Origin: Micromonospora endolithica
GTDB taxonomy: Bacteria; Actinomycetota; Actinomycetes; Mycobacteriales; Micromonosporaceae
Reading direction: 5' to 3'
Length of the DNA stretch: 64,000 bases
Assembly: GCF_003626595.1 (NCBI RefSeq)
Contig: NZ_RBAK01000009.1
Coordinates: forward strand, 186,001-250,000
Position numbers and translations under genes: made by a program. Each line of letters begins with the position of its first letter. Within the stretch, counting starts at the first letter, position 1. Below are positions 43,169 to 51,740 of the stretch, in pieces. Under the pieces are notes generated by a model, which was not told the origin of the DNA, did no database searches, and saw only the letters and a list, made by a program, of their open reading frames with translations.

Positions 43169-46100
43169 TCAGCGGGCGTCCACCTCGTTGATCTTCTCGG
43201 CGCCGAGCGTCTCGCGGAGCAGCCGTACCGCCTGCGCCTCGCTCGACTCCCGGGCGGTCTTCTCGTCGATGACCTCGTCCGACGGCTCGTCACCCGGATC
43301 GAACCCCTCGTACGCCGGTACCGCCGCGGGCGCCGAGCCACCCGGCCGCCCGCCGCGCAGCGGCCCGTCGAAGTCCGGGTCGTAGGGCGGTTCGCCGGCC
43401 CATTCGGCGTCCGCCACGGGCCGGGTCGCCGACGCGGTACGCGGACCGCGCCCCGCCGCCGCCGCGCGGGCGGCGGCGATGGCGCTGCTCACCGGCGCTC
43501 CACCGGCTGACGCCGGCTGCCGGGCGGCGGGCGTCGGGTTGCCGGCCCGCGCGTCCGGCCTACCGGTCGACCTGGCCGAGCCGGCACCGGTCGCGCCCGG
43601 GCCACCACCGTTCGCCGCCCGCCGGCCGCCACCGTTCGGGTCGCCACCGCTCGGACCGGTTCCGCCACCGTTCGTGCTGGCTGCCGAGCCGGCGCCGCCC
43701 GGGGCGGTGTCGAGGTCGGCCACGGCGGCACCACCCGGCCGGGCGGCCTCCGGCCAGTCCTCGTCATCCGTGGCCTCGGCGGCGGAAGCGTTGCCGCCCG
43801 GGCGCGCCGCCTCCGGCCAGTCGTCCTCGTCGTCCGCCGGTACGGGCTTCCCGCCGCTCTGCCCGGCGGCGCCACCGCGCCCACCGGCTCCGTCCGCGCC
43901 GGAGGTGTCCCCGCCGCGCTCACCGGACCGGCCATCAGGAACGCCCGGACCGGTAGCGACGTTCGGAGCGCCGGCCGGGCCGGCAGCGGCGTGGGGAACA
44001 CCGACCGGGCCGGCGGCAGAGCCCGGAGCAGTCCCCGAGCTGGCGTTCGGAGCGCCGGCCGGGCCGACAGCGGCGTTCGGTCGGCCGGGTGCGGCACTCG
44101 TCGGGTTGGAGCTGCTGTTCGCCGAGGCGGGCGGCGCGCTCGTCGGGTTGGAGCTGCTGTTCGCCGAGGCGGGCGGCGCGCTCGTCGGGTTGGAGCTGCT
44201 GTTCGCCGAGGCGGGCGGCGCGCTCGTCGGGGCGGGCCCGGGGACCGCCGGGGCGGCCGGGGCGGCCGGTCCGGCGTCCGTGGGGAGCGCGTTGGGTCGG
44301 GCCTGCGCGCGCGACGAGCCGCCCAGCGACACGCCACCCCGCTCGCCGGCCACCTCGCAGCGGATCTGCCAGCGCCCGCCCAACTCCTCGTAGAGCGCGT
44401 CGGTCAGCACCGCCGCGTGGTCGGACAGCATCTTGGCCAGCACCGACGACTTGACCGTCAGCACCAACGTGTCGCCGTCCAGGTCACGCACCACGGCGTC
44501 GCGCATCAACGCCGCTATCTTCTTGTGGCTCCGGTTGACCTTGCCGACGACCTCGGGCCAGGCCCGGCGCACCGCGACCGCGTCCAGCGCGCCGGGCGCA
44601 CCGGCTCCGGGCCGGGGCGGTGCCGGGGTCGCCGGGTCCGGCATGACGGCCGAGGGGGGTACGGGACGCCGGGCAGCGCCACCCGCCGGAACGCCGGCCG
44701 GCGCGGAACCAGCCGGCGCGGAACCAGCCGGGCCGGAACCGCCAACCGGGCCGGACCCGCCGGGGCCGGGAGGGCTGGATGAGCCGGTCGACGTGGGACC
44801 GGCCGGGGTTGGCGCGCGGTCGATGCGCGGGGCGACCGGCGTCGAGGAGGTGGCGGCAGCCGCGTCAGCGGTGCTGTCTTCCGTCGACGGGGTCGCCCCG
44901 ACGTCGGCTCCGGTAGCCGCCGGCATGCCGGCGGTCCCGGCCGGAATCGCGGCGGCAGCCGCGGGCGGGGCGGGAGGCTGTGCGCGTACCGCCGGGGGTT
45001 GATCTGCCGGTGCGTCGGTGCCGGCGAGGGTGAGCCGGCGCTCCATGCGTTCCAGGCGCTGGAGCAGGCCGCCGGTCGAGTCGTCGGCGCCGGGCAACAG
45101 CATCCGGGCGCAGATCAGCTCCAGCAGCAGCCGGGGCGCGGTGGTGCCGCGCATCTCGACCAGGCCGTCGTGCACGATGTCGGCACAGCGGGACAGCGTG
45201 CCCGGGCCGAGGCGCTGGGCCTGGGCGGCCATCCGTTCGATCTGGTCGGCCGGACCGTCGATCAGGCCCTTCGCGGCGGCCTCCGGCACCTGCTGGAGCA
45301 CGATCAGGTCGCGCAGCCGCTCCAGCAGGTCGGAGGCGAACCGGCGCATGTCGTGCCCGGCCTCGGCGACCCGGTCGACGGCGGCGTACGCGGCGGCGCC
45401 GTCCCCGGCGGCCAGCGCGTCGCACATCTCGTCGATCAGCGCCGAGTCGGTCACCCCGAGCAGCGCGACGGCCCGGGCGTAGCTGACCCCCTCCGCGCCG
45501 GCGCCGGCGATGAGCTGGTCGAGCACCGAGAGGCTGTCCCGCATGCTGCCGCCACCGGCGCGCACCACCAGCGGAAAGACCGCCGGCTCGACGGCGACGC
45601 CCTCGGCCTGGGTGAGCTGCTCCAGGTACGGGCGGACCACCTTCGGCGGAAACAGCCGGAACGGGTAGTGGTGGGTCCGCGACCGGATCGTGCCGAGGAC
45701 CTTCTCCGGCTCGGTCGTGGCAAAGATGAACTTGACGTACTCCGGGGGCTCCTCGACCAGTTTGAGCAGGGCGTTGAAGCCCTGGGTCGAGACCATGTGC
45801 GCCTCGTCGATGATGTAGATCTTGAAGCGACTGTTGGCCGGCGCGAAGAAGGCACGCTCGCGCAGCTCGCGGGCGTCGTCGACACCGCCGTGACTGGCCG
45901 CGTCGATCTCGATCACGTCGATCGAGCCAGCACCGTCGGTGGCCAGCGAGCGGCATGACCCGCACTGCCCGCACGGCTCCGGCGTGGGCCCCTGCTCACA
46001 GTTGAGCGACCGGGCCATGATCCGGGCGCTGGTGGTCTTGCCGCAGCCCCGGGGACCGGAGAAGAGGTACGCGTGGTTGAGCCGCCCGCTGCGCAGCGCC

Positions 46101-46186
46101 TGCGACAGCGGCTCGGTGACGTGTTCCTGCCCGATGACCTCGGCGAAGGTACGCGGCCGGTACTTGCGGTAGAGCGCCAGTGCCAC
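43169..46186 (-). CDS. dnaX: DNA polymerase III subunit gamma/tau
   Basis: A protein of 1,005 residues from GTG 46184-46186 with AGGAGG 8 bases upstream. The clamp-loader ATPase has Walker A GPRGCGKTT, a four-Cys zinc module (CEQGPTPEPCGQCGSC), Walker B IIDEAHM and the SRC-like sensor (TRSRTHHYPFRLF-type). After domain III comes a very long Ala/Pro/Gly-rich linker with three 14-residue tandem repeats, a conserved DnaA-N-like domain (VVGKVNRSHKKIAALMRDAVV) and a terminal TARESSEAQAVRLLRETLGA helix. At about 1,000 residues it is longer than most, because of the linker. Tau contacts the polymerase and helicase. Confidence 0.96.
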   Translation of the reverse strand: MALALYRKYRPRTFAEVIGQEHVTEPLSQALRSGRLNHAYLFSGPRGCGKTTSARIMARSLNCEQGPTPEPCGQCGSCRSLATDGAGSIDVIEIDAASHGGVDDARELRERAFFAPANSRFKIYIIDEAHMVSTQGFNALLKLVEEPPEYVKFIFATTEPEKVLGTIRSRTHHYPFRLFPPKVVRPYLEQLTQAEGVAVEPAVFPLVVRAGGGSMRDSLSVLDQLIAGAGAEGVSYARAVALLGVTDSALIDEMCDALAAGDGAAAYAAVDRVAEAGHDMRRFASDLLERLRDLIVLQQVPEAAAKGLIDGPADQIERMAAQAQRLGPGTLSRCADIVHDGLVEMRGTTAPRLLLELICARMLLPGADDSTGGLLQRLERMERRLTLAGTDAPADQPPAVRAQPPAPPAAAAAIPAGTAGMPAATGADVGATPSTEDSTADAAAATSSTPVAPRIDRAPTPAGPTSTGSSSPPGPGGSGPVGGSGPAGSAPAGSAPAGVPAGGAARRPVPPSAVMPDPATPAPPRPGAGAPGALDAVAVRRAWPEVVGKVNRSHKKIAALMRDAVVRDLDGDTLVLTVKSSVLAKMLSDHAAVLTDALYEELGGRWQIRCEVAGERGGVSLGGSSRAQARPNALPTDAGPAAPAAPAVPGPAPTSAPPASANSSSNPTSAPPASANSSSNPTSAPPASANSSSNPTSAAPGRPNAAVGPAGAPNASSGTAPGSAAGPVGVPHAAAGPAGAPNVATGPGVPDGRSGERGGDTSGADGAGGRGGAAGQSGGKPVPADDEDDWPEAARPGGNASAAEATDDEDWPEAARPGGAAVADLDTAPGGAGSAASTNGGGTGPSGGDPNGGGRRAANGGGPGATGAGSARSTGRPDARAGNPTPAARQPASAGGAPVSSAIAAARAAAAGRGPRTASATRPVADAEWAGEPPYDPDFDGPLRGGRPGGSAPAAVPAYEGFDPGDEPSDEVIDEKTARESSEAQAVRLLRETLGAEKINEVDAR
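44096..44232 (-). repeat. 42-bp tandem repeat within dnaX
   Basis: Three near-identical 42-base units encoding SAPPASANSSSNPT on the minus strand, in the linker of the tau part. The length is a multiple of three, so copy-number change keeps the frame. Probably slippage-prone and polymorphic. Confidence 0.85.
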
Positions 46187-46272
46187 CCGTCCCGCCTCCT
46201 CTCGACCGAGCCATTCTGCGCCGCCCACGCCCGCCCGACCACCCACCCCGCCGCCCCGCGCGGGAGGGATGC

Positions 46273-46327
46273 AAGGAAGGGCCCCCTGTTAACGCCTCAG
46301 GTAGAGGAAGGGCCCCTTCTTAACACC
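46273..46327. repeat. GGGGCCCC-palindrome repeats, copy 3
   Basis: Two units, GGAAGGGCCCCCTGTTAACG and GGAAGGGCCCCTTCTTAACA, spaced about 31 bases apart, between the SRP RNA and dnaX (minus strand order). Part of the same family as 32931-33046, 35765-35848 and 57091-57145. Confidence 0.8.
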
Positions 46328-46375
46328 GGAGCACCGGGGACGGCCCGGACGAAGCGGGCACCGGAGACAAAAAGG

Positions 46376-46458
46376 CCTCCCGTGCACCCGGCAGAGCTCG
46401 CTTATCCTTGCTGCCTTCCGGCCCTGGGGAGGTTCACGAGATACCGCCGCACGGGAGG
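46376..46458 (-). ncRNA. ffs: Signal recognition particle RNA (small, 4.5S type)
   Basis: The minus strand contains the SRP hairpin with the GGAA tetraloop (CAGGGCCGGAAGGCAGCAAG) closed by a long imperfect helix; the ends CCTCCCGTGC and GCACGGGAGG pair (plus strand 46376-46385 and 46449-46458). A run of T in the transcript follows at 46373-46369. It lies upstream of dnaX as in many actinobacteria. It forms the SRP with Ffh. Confidence 0.93.
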
Positions 46459-46542
46459 TGACACCCACCCTACCCGACAGGTAGTCGATCTTCAGGGGGT
46501 GGTGGGGTGAGCGGGGCGGTGTGATCCTGTAACCTGTTCGAC

Positions 46543-46627
46543 GGAGGATTCGCCTAGAGGCCTAGGGCGCACGCTTGGAAAGCGTGTTGGGTTTACACCC
46601 TCACGAGTTCGAATCTCGTATCCTCCG
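46543..46627 (+). tRNA. tRNA-Ser (anticodon GGA)
   Basis: An 85-base class II tRNA. Acceptor GGAGGAT (46543-46549) pairs with ATCCTCC (46620-46626), discriminator G46627. The anticodon arm is CACGC-TTGGAAA-GCGTG with anticodon GGA, and there is a long variable arm (TTGGGTTTACACCCTCA) before the T arm. Confidence 0.94.
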
Positions 46628-46750
46628 CTCACCTGAGCAGCACAAGCGCAAGGGCCGGCCCCGGTGGGGACCGGCCCTTCGTCGTGCGTGGTATCAGTTG
46701 CCCCGTCAGCCGGCCTGCGAGCCGTCGCCCTCGACCCGCCGCCCGAAGGG

Positions 46751-47932
46751 TCAGCCGAGGACCGAGACCGACGAGCGGGCGCCGACCGTCCCGGTGATCA
46801 GGCGCTGGAACGGCACCGGCCGGCCCGCCCCGGTGACCAGCCGTACGGAGAGGTAGTCGACGCCGGACGCCAGGTAGAGGGCGCAGCGCATGCCCGGTCG
46901 GTCGTCGACGATCCACGCGGCACCACCGCCGGACCGCTGGAAGGAGCCGCCCTCCAGGCTCACCGCGGACGCGGTCACGTAAAAGCCGGCGGACTCGTCG
47001 TCGGTGCCGGTGCCGCCACGCCCGGTCGAGTCGGCGGTGCAGCCGGAGAGCGTGGCGTTCGCAGCGAGGATCTCGAAGCCGTTGCCAATGGTGTCCTGGG
47101 CTTCGCACCCGACCACGGTCGCGCGGGCGGAGGCGATCCGGAACGCGGGAGCGGACGCGGTCGCCGTGCCGATGCCGTACGCCTTGCTACCCCACATCTT
47201 GATGTTGCCGCCGCCGAGGAGGTAGCCGCCGCCAGCGCAGCCCTGGGCCGAGCACCCGCTGACGAATCCGTCCGACGACTGGAAGTTGTACGCCCAGCCC
47301 CCCACCCGCTCGACCCGACAGTCGGTGATCTTGAACTCCCGCTGCCCACCCGCGTACGTGCCGCCGAGGAGGAACCCGTCGCCGGTGGTGCGGGTGACGA
47401 AGACCCGGGTCAGCCACGGCGCCGGGTCCGGCCCGTACGAGTCCGGCTTGATGTTCATCTGGAAGTTGACCCCGTTGGCCACCCGGTTCGCCCCGTCCAG
47501 CCCGATGTCGGTGACGCACTGCCGGGTGGCACCGATCTGGTTGCCGGACCACGGGTTGACGACCAGGGCCGCCCCACTGAAACCCGATGCAGCGGTCAGC
47601 ATCGTGACCAGCGGGCCGGCGCCGATCAGGGCCTGCTTGTCGCCGAGCACCACCGGGGCCTTCAGGTTGTAGTTGCCGGGCGCGACGAAGACAGCCCGTT
47701 GCGCGCTCGCACCCAGCGCCGTGTTGATGGCCGCCTGGGCGCCCAGGGTCTCGTTCACCTCGTACGTGGCGCCGGAGCCCGCCGGGCCGACCCAGGGGAT
47801 CGCGCCGGTGGCGGCGAGCGCGGCGGCCTGGGCGGGCGTGACACCGCCCAGCGCCGGCGCCACGACGGCGGCACCCGCGGTGACCGCCGCGGCCCGGAAC
47901 AGTTGGCGACGGTGTGAGCGCTTCTCCTGCAT
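46751..47932 (-). CDS. Tat-exported right-handed beta-helix protein (pectate-lyase-like)
   Basis: A protein of 393 residues from ATG 47930-47932 with AGGAGGAAGC upstream. The leader has RRQLFRAAAV, a twin-arginine motif, and ends about AQA. The mature protein opens with ATYEVNETLGAQAAINTALGAS, the start of a pectin-lyase-like fold, and has short repeats (GFLLGGTYAGG, GGGYLLGGGNIKMWG, GNGFEILAANATLSGC) of a right-handed beta helix. Catalytic residues cannot be assigned. It is divergent from the GH26 gene and shares its operator region, so it may act on plant cell-wall material. Confidence 0.8.
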   Translation of the reverse strand: MQEKRSHRRQLFRAAAVTAGAAVVAPALGGVTPAQAAALAATGAIPWVGPAGSGATYEVNETLGAQAAINTALGASAQRAVFVAPGNYNLKAPVVLGDKQALIGAGPLVTMLTAASGFSGAALVVNPWSGNQIGATRQCVTDIGLDGANRVANGVNFQMNIKPDSYGPDPAPWLTRVFVTRTTGDGFLLGGTYAGGQREFKITDCRVERVGGWAYNFQSSDGFVSGCSAQGCAGGGYLLGGGNIKMWGSKAYGIGTATASAPAFRIASARATVVGCEAQDTIGNGFEILAANATLSGCTADSTGRGGTGTDDESAGFYVTASAVSLEGGSFQRSGGGAAWIVDDRPGMRCALYLASGVDYLSVRLVTGAGRPVPFQRLITGTVGARSSVSVLG

Positions 47933-48412
47933 GCTTCCTCCTGAGGGGTGACCGCCCACGGCCGGGTCGGTCGAGGTGCGGGTGGGCACGAGGAAGCGGA
48001 CCGGTTGACGACCAGCCCGGCGCGTGCGCCGGGCTGGTGCGGTCTGTCCGGTTGTGGCGATCCCCCGTGGTGGCACCGTTTCCGGCGCCATCGGGGGCCA
48101 TCATTCCAGCCGGCGGGCGATCCGTGGTGCCGCTCACCCGTCGGCACCGCGGATCGCCGCCCTGCGGCACCATGAACTTGACCGGTTCACTCTCTGTTGC
48201 CGCAAACGCCACGCTGGGACGTGGCGAAATGCCAATGTGGATTCCTCACCGGGTGTTGACAAGTGAACCGGTTAATCAGCACCATCGATGTGTCTCCACT
48301 GGGGTCGGTCGCCGGAGGGCAGACGGCGGCCGACCGTCCGGGCAGTGCTGGTGACGCCGGGCGTCCACGCGAGCGCCCTCCCCCACCCACCACCCCGCCC
48401 CAGGAGCACACC
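47933..48412. promoter_or_regulatory. Divergent control region with paired GTGAACCGGTYAA operators
   Basis: Nearly 480 bases with no gene. TTGACCGGTTCAC at 48178-48190 and its inverse GTGAACCGGTTAA at 48263-48275 are two copies of a palindromic operator of LacI type. TTGACA (48256-48261) overlaps the second copy. The pair could loop DNA and co-regulate the beta-helix and GH26 genes by a sugar. Confidence 0.6.
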
Positions 48413-50182
48413 ATGACCCCACCCGTACGGCGCGCCCGCGCCGTCCTGGCCGGCACGGCGGCAGCGGTCACCGCGCTCGCCGCCGCGCTGGTCGCCACGA
48501 CCGGCGCACAGGCTGCCGCCGCTGCGTGCCAGGTGAAGTACACCGTCGTCAACGACTGGGGCTCCGGTGCCAGCGTCGACGTGGTGATCACCAACGGCGG
48601 GTCCACCGCCGTGAACGGCTGGACGCTGGGCTGGACCTTCCCCGGCAGCCAGACCGTCGGCGACATCTGGAACGCCACCCGCACCCAGAGCGGCGCCACC
48701 GTCGCCGCGACGAACGTGAGCTGGAACGCCGGCATCCCGGCGGCCGGCGGCACGGTGACCTTCGGCTTCAACGTCGCCTACAGCAACGGCAACCCGGCAC
48801 CCACCACGTTCACCCTCAACGGCGCCGTCTGCGGCGACACCACCCCGACGCCGACCACCCCGGCGCCCACCACTCCCGCGCCAACCCCGACCAACACCCC
48901 GACGCCGGACCCGACCGCGCCGGCCGGCAACCTGGCGTTGAACCGGCCGGTCACCGCGTCGTCGACGGAGAGCCCGAACGCCGCCGGGCAGGCCGTGGAC
49001 GGCAACCGGAACACCCGCTGGTCCAGCCTGTACGCCGATCCGCAGTGGATCCAGGTGGACCTCGGCGCGACGTACCCGATCAACCAGGTGACCCTGCGCT
49101 GGGAGGCCGCGTACGCCAGGGCGTACCAACTCCAGACCTCGACCGACGGCACCACCTGGACCACCGTGCACAGTGCCACCGGCGGCGACGGCGGCACCGA
49201 CGCGGTGACCGTGACCGGCACCGGGCGGTACGTCCGGATGGCCGGCACCGCCCGCGGCACCAGCTGGGGTTACTCGCTGTGGGAGTTCGAGGTGTACGCG
49301 GTGGCGCCCCCGCCGCCGAGCGGCCCGGACTGCGGGCAGGAACCGGCCGACCCGGAGGCCAACTCGAAGGTGCGGCACCTGCTCTGTTACCTGAAGACCC
49401 ACTCCTTCGTCAGCGGCCAGACCGACCTGCCGGACGCCGACCGGGTCCAGCAGCTCACCGGCCGGTACCCGGCGATGGTCGCGTTCGACTTCATGGAGTA
49501 CACCCGGGGCACCGTGCAGACCCAGCAGGTGATCGACTGGGCCCGCACCCGCAAGGGAATCGTCGCCTTCCAGTGGCACTGGTACTGCCCGCGCGGCGGC
49601 AACTACGCCGCCCCCTGCGACTTCGTGCCCGACCTGACCAACCCGTCGTCCAAGCTCTATCAGGACATCGACCTGGTGATCCGCGAGATCAAGAAGATGG
49701 GTGACGCCGGGGTCCCGGTGCTGTTCCGACCCCTGCACGAGGCGAACAACAACTACATGTGGTGGGCGAAGAAGGGCCAGGGCGCGTACCAGCAGCTCTG
49801 GCGGCTGATCTACCAGCGGGCGCAGCTCGCCGGGGCGCACAACATCGTCTGGGTGTTCAACGGCATGGCCAGCGGCCAGGGCACCTCGCTGGCGTCCTGG
49901 TACCCGGGTGACGCCTACGTCGACATGGTCACCTCGGACTACTTCCAGAGCGCGAGCGACCTCGCCATCTGCCGGTCGGTCGGCACCAACAAGACCACCG
50001 GGGTGGCGGAGACGTTCAGCCCGCTGAACCCGGCCACCGACCCGGCCTGGCCGTACTTCGTGGTCTGGGCCTCCCGGGACTGGAACGGCAGCGGGCGGGA
50101 CGTCGCCGGCATGTGGCGGACCGCGATGGCCGACCCCCGGACCATCTCCATCGACCAACTACCGGACATGTCCGCGTGGTGA
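48413..50182 (+). CDS. Modular GH26 endo-beta-mannanase (CBM2-CBM32-GH26)
   Basis: A protein of 589 residues from ATG 48413, AGGAG upstream, with a signal peptide. CBM2 follows (CQVKYTVVNDWGSGASVDVVI, WTLGWTFPGSQTV), then a TP-rich linker, an F5/8-type C or CBM32 domain (LNRPVTASSTESPNAAGQAVDGN, WIQVDLGATYPINQVTLRWE), then the GH26 barrel with acid/base Glu E443 in LHEANN and nucleophile E533 in GVAETFS. It should cut mannan or related beta-1,4-glycans outside the cell, anchored to cellulose by CBM2. Confidence 0.9.
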   Translation: MTPPVRRARAVLAGTAAAVTALAAALVATTGAQAAAAACQVKYTVVNDWGSGASVDVVITNGGSTAVNGWTLGWTFPGSQTVGDIWNATRTQSGATVAATNVSWNAGIPAAGGTVTFGFNVAYSNGNPAPTTFTLNGAVCGDTTPTPTTPAPTTPAPTPTNTPTPDPTAPAGNLALNRPVTASSTESPNAAGQAVDGNRNTRWSSLYADPQWIQVDLGATYPINQVTLRWEAAYARAYQLQTSTDGTTWTTVHSATGGDGGTDAVTVTGTGRYVRMAGTARGTSWGYSLWEFEVYAVAPPPPSGPDCGQEPADPEANSKVRHLLCYLKTHSFVSGQTDLPDADRVQQLTGRYPAMVAFDFMEYTRGTVQTQQVIDWARTRKGIVAFQWHWYCPRGGNYAAPCDFVPDLTNPSSKLYQDIDLVIREIKKMGDAGVPVLFRPLHEANNNYMWWAKKGQGAYQQLWRLIYQRAQLAGAHNIVWVFNGMASGQGTSLASWYPGDAYVDMVTSDYFQSASDLAICRSVGTNKTTGVAETFSPLNPATDPAWPYFVVWASRDWNGSGRDVAGMWRTAMADPRTISIDQLPDMSAW

Positions 50183-50382
50183 CGCGCTGATCGCGGCGGG
50201 AGCCGGGCCCGCACGGGTCCGGCTCCCGCCGTCGTACGCGGACAGCCCGCCCCGGTCGGCAGGGGCGCACGGAGCGGTCCGTCGCGGCGCGCGGGCTGGT
50301 GCGGTTGACTGACCGCCGTGAGCACCACCGCGCCCCGGCGACACGAGCCGGCCCACCCCGCGCCCCCGGGGTGGTCGCCACG

Positions 50383-50415
50383 GTCGTACACATGTTCCAT
50401 CCACAGCCTGTGGAC
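50383..50415 (+). promoter_or_regulatory. 33-bp conserved motif, copy B
   Basis: Matches copy A (25194-25226, minus strand) at 29 of 33 positions, with the same LexA-like CGTACACATGTTCC and the TCCACA-N3-TGTGGA palindrome. It ends 15 bases before the preferred start of the next gene (GTG 50431). Confidence 0.6.
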
Positions 50416-50430
50416 GACCAGGCGGGAAAC

Positions 50431-51045
50431 GTGAGTTACCAGCTCAGCGCGGTCGTCGCGGACGCCGATCTGCTGCGTGAGGCGACCGCGGACCTGGACC
50501 ACGCGGTCGTCGGCGAGCTGCGCCAGGACTTCGCGCTGCTGCCGGTCACCCCGCAGGTCGTCGAGGAGCTGACCGGCGCGCTGCCGGACTTCTCCGTCGT
50601 GGAGCGTTCCGCCGGAGACCCGTTCCACCTGGTGCTGTCGACCGCGCTGACCGAGGTTCTGGCGCGCTGGTCGCGGCGCGGGCCGGTGGCGTACCTGGAG
50701 GCGGAGTTCGCCGGCGGCGCCGGCTACCAGGCGGCGGCGGTCTGGCTCGGCGGCGACCGCTCCTGGGGACCGCGCTTCGACGCGACGCTGGACGGGCCGC
50801 GGGAAGGCTGGCCGATCAACGCCGCGCTCGCCGAGCTGGGCGCGGAACCCGGCCCGTGGATCGACGCCTTCGCCGAGCTGGGCCTGCACGTGGAGCGGAA
50901 CACCGACGGCTGGCTGACCCACGGGCGGCGGCGACTGACCGCCGACTACTGGGACGAGCTGGCCGAGGAGTGGGAATTGGGGCAATCCTCCGCCAGGCAG
51001 CAACCTGACGGCCCCGGGCCCGTTGGGGACTGGGGGATTCCATGA
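50431..51045 (+). CDS. Hypothetical protein, 204 aa
   Basis: Start GTG 50431 is preferred (after GGCGGGAAAC); an ATG at 50392 lies inside the 33-bp motif. The protein opens YQLSAVVADADLLREATAD and has LPVTPQVVEELTG, an AAVWLGGDRSWGPRF strand pair, and DELAEEWELGQ near the end. Soluble, acidic, no signal peptide. Family not recognised. It overlaps the next gene by 4 bases (ATGA), so the two are coupled. Confidence 0.62.
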   Translation: MSYQLSAVVADADLLREATADLDHAVVGELRQDFALLPVTPQVVEELTGALPDFSVVERSAGDPFHLVLSTALTEVLARWSRRGPVAYLEAEFAGGAGYQAAAVWLGGDRSWGPRFDATLDGPREGWPINAALAELGAEPGPWIDAFAELGLHVERNTDGWLTHGRRRLTADYWDELAEEWELGQSSARQQPDGPGPVGDWGIP

Positions 51046-51572
51046 AATTACGACAATTTGCTTTTATTGCCGCGCTGCTGACGGCTGCCTCGATCGCGGG
51101 CAGCGGGGCGGGTACGCCCGCAGCGCCGCCACCCGCCGCGCCCATCGGCCGGACCGAGGTGGTCGGCCTGAACGGCCTACGGAACGTCGAGTTCGGCGAC
51201 ACCGAGGACGAGCTGACCCGGCGGGGCGTCCTGCGTACCGACGTCGACGCCTGCGGCGTCGCGCTCGCCGGCCACGACACGGTCAGTCCGATCTTCGTCG
51301 ACGACCGGCTGGTGCTGCTCTGGCTGGACGACACCGTGGGCACGCCCGAGGGCGTCATCGCCGGCACGCCGGTGCCGAAGGTCCGGGACCGCTACCCGGC
51401 GGTCCGGGAACTCGACGCCCCGCAGGGGACGTACCGGTTCGACGGGCTGCTCGCCCGGCGCGGCGACCGGGCGTACCTGTTCCTGCACGACGGCGAGACG
51501 GTCCGCAAGGTCATCGCCGGATACGCCGACTGGGCCGAACGCGCCTTCGACGAGGGACACGGTCCCTGCTGA
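51042..51572 (+). CDS. Secreted hypothetical protein, 176 aa
   Basis: ATG 51042 with GGGGGA upstream. Signal peptide (MKLRQFAFIAALLTAASIA) and a Pro/Ala stretch, then a small domain with EFGDTEDELTRRGVLRTDVDACG, LVLLWLDDTVGTPEGVIAGTPV and AYLFLHDGETVRKVIAGYA, a pattern of repeated short beta-alpha units. Two Cys (one in DACG, one at the C-terminus) may pair. Function unknown; it probably works with the upstream cytosolic protein. Confidence 0.62.
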   Translation: MKLRQFAFIAALLTAASIAGSGAGTPAAPPPAAPIGRTEVVGLNGLRNVEFGDTEDELTRRGVLRTDVDACGVALAGHDTVSPIFVDDRLVLLWLDDTVGTPEGVIAGTPVPKVRDRYPAVRELDAPQGTYRFDGLLARRGDRAYLFLHDGETVRKVIAGYADWAERAFDEGHGPC

Positions 51573-51740
51573 CCCCCGCCCGACGCGCAGCGCCCCGTTG
51601 ACGTCCGTCACGTAACGGGGCTCCCTTCCTCGCCCTCCCGCTGGGGCCGTGCCGTCCATCCGGTGCTGGCAGAATCACCGGCGCGACGGGGTCCGTGCCG
51701 GCAGCCCGGGCCATCCGCCGCGGCACCGGAACGGGGGAGA

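Noticed and set aside
44096..44232. CRISPR-like repeats in dnaX
   Set aside because: In-frame 42-base coding repeats of the tau linker without spacers.
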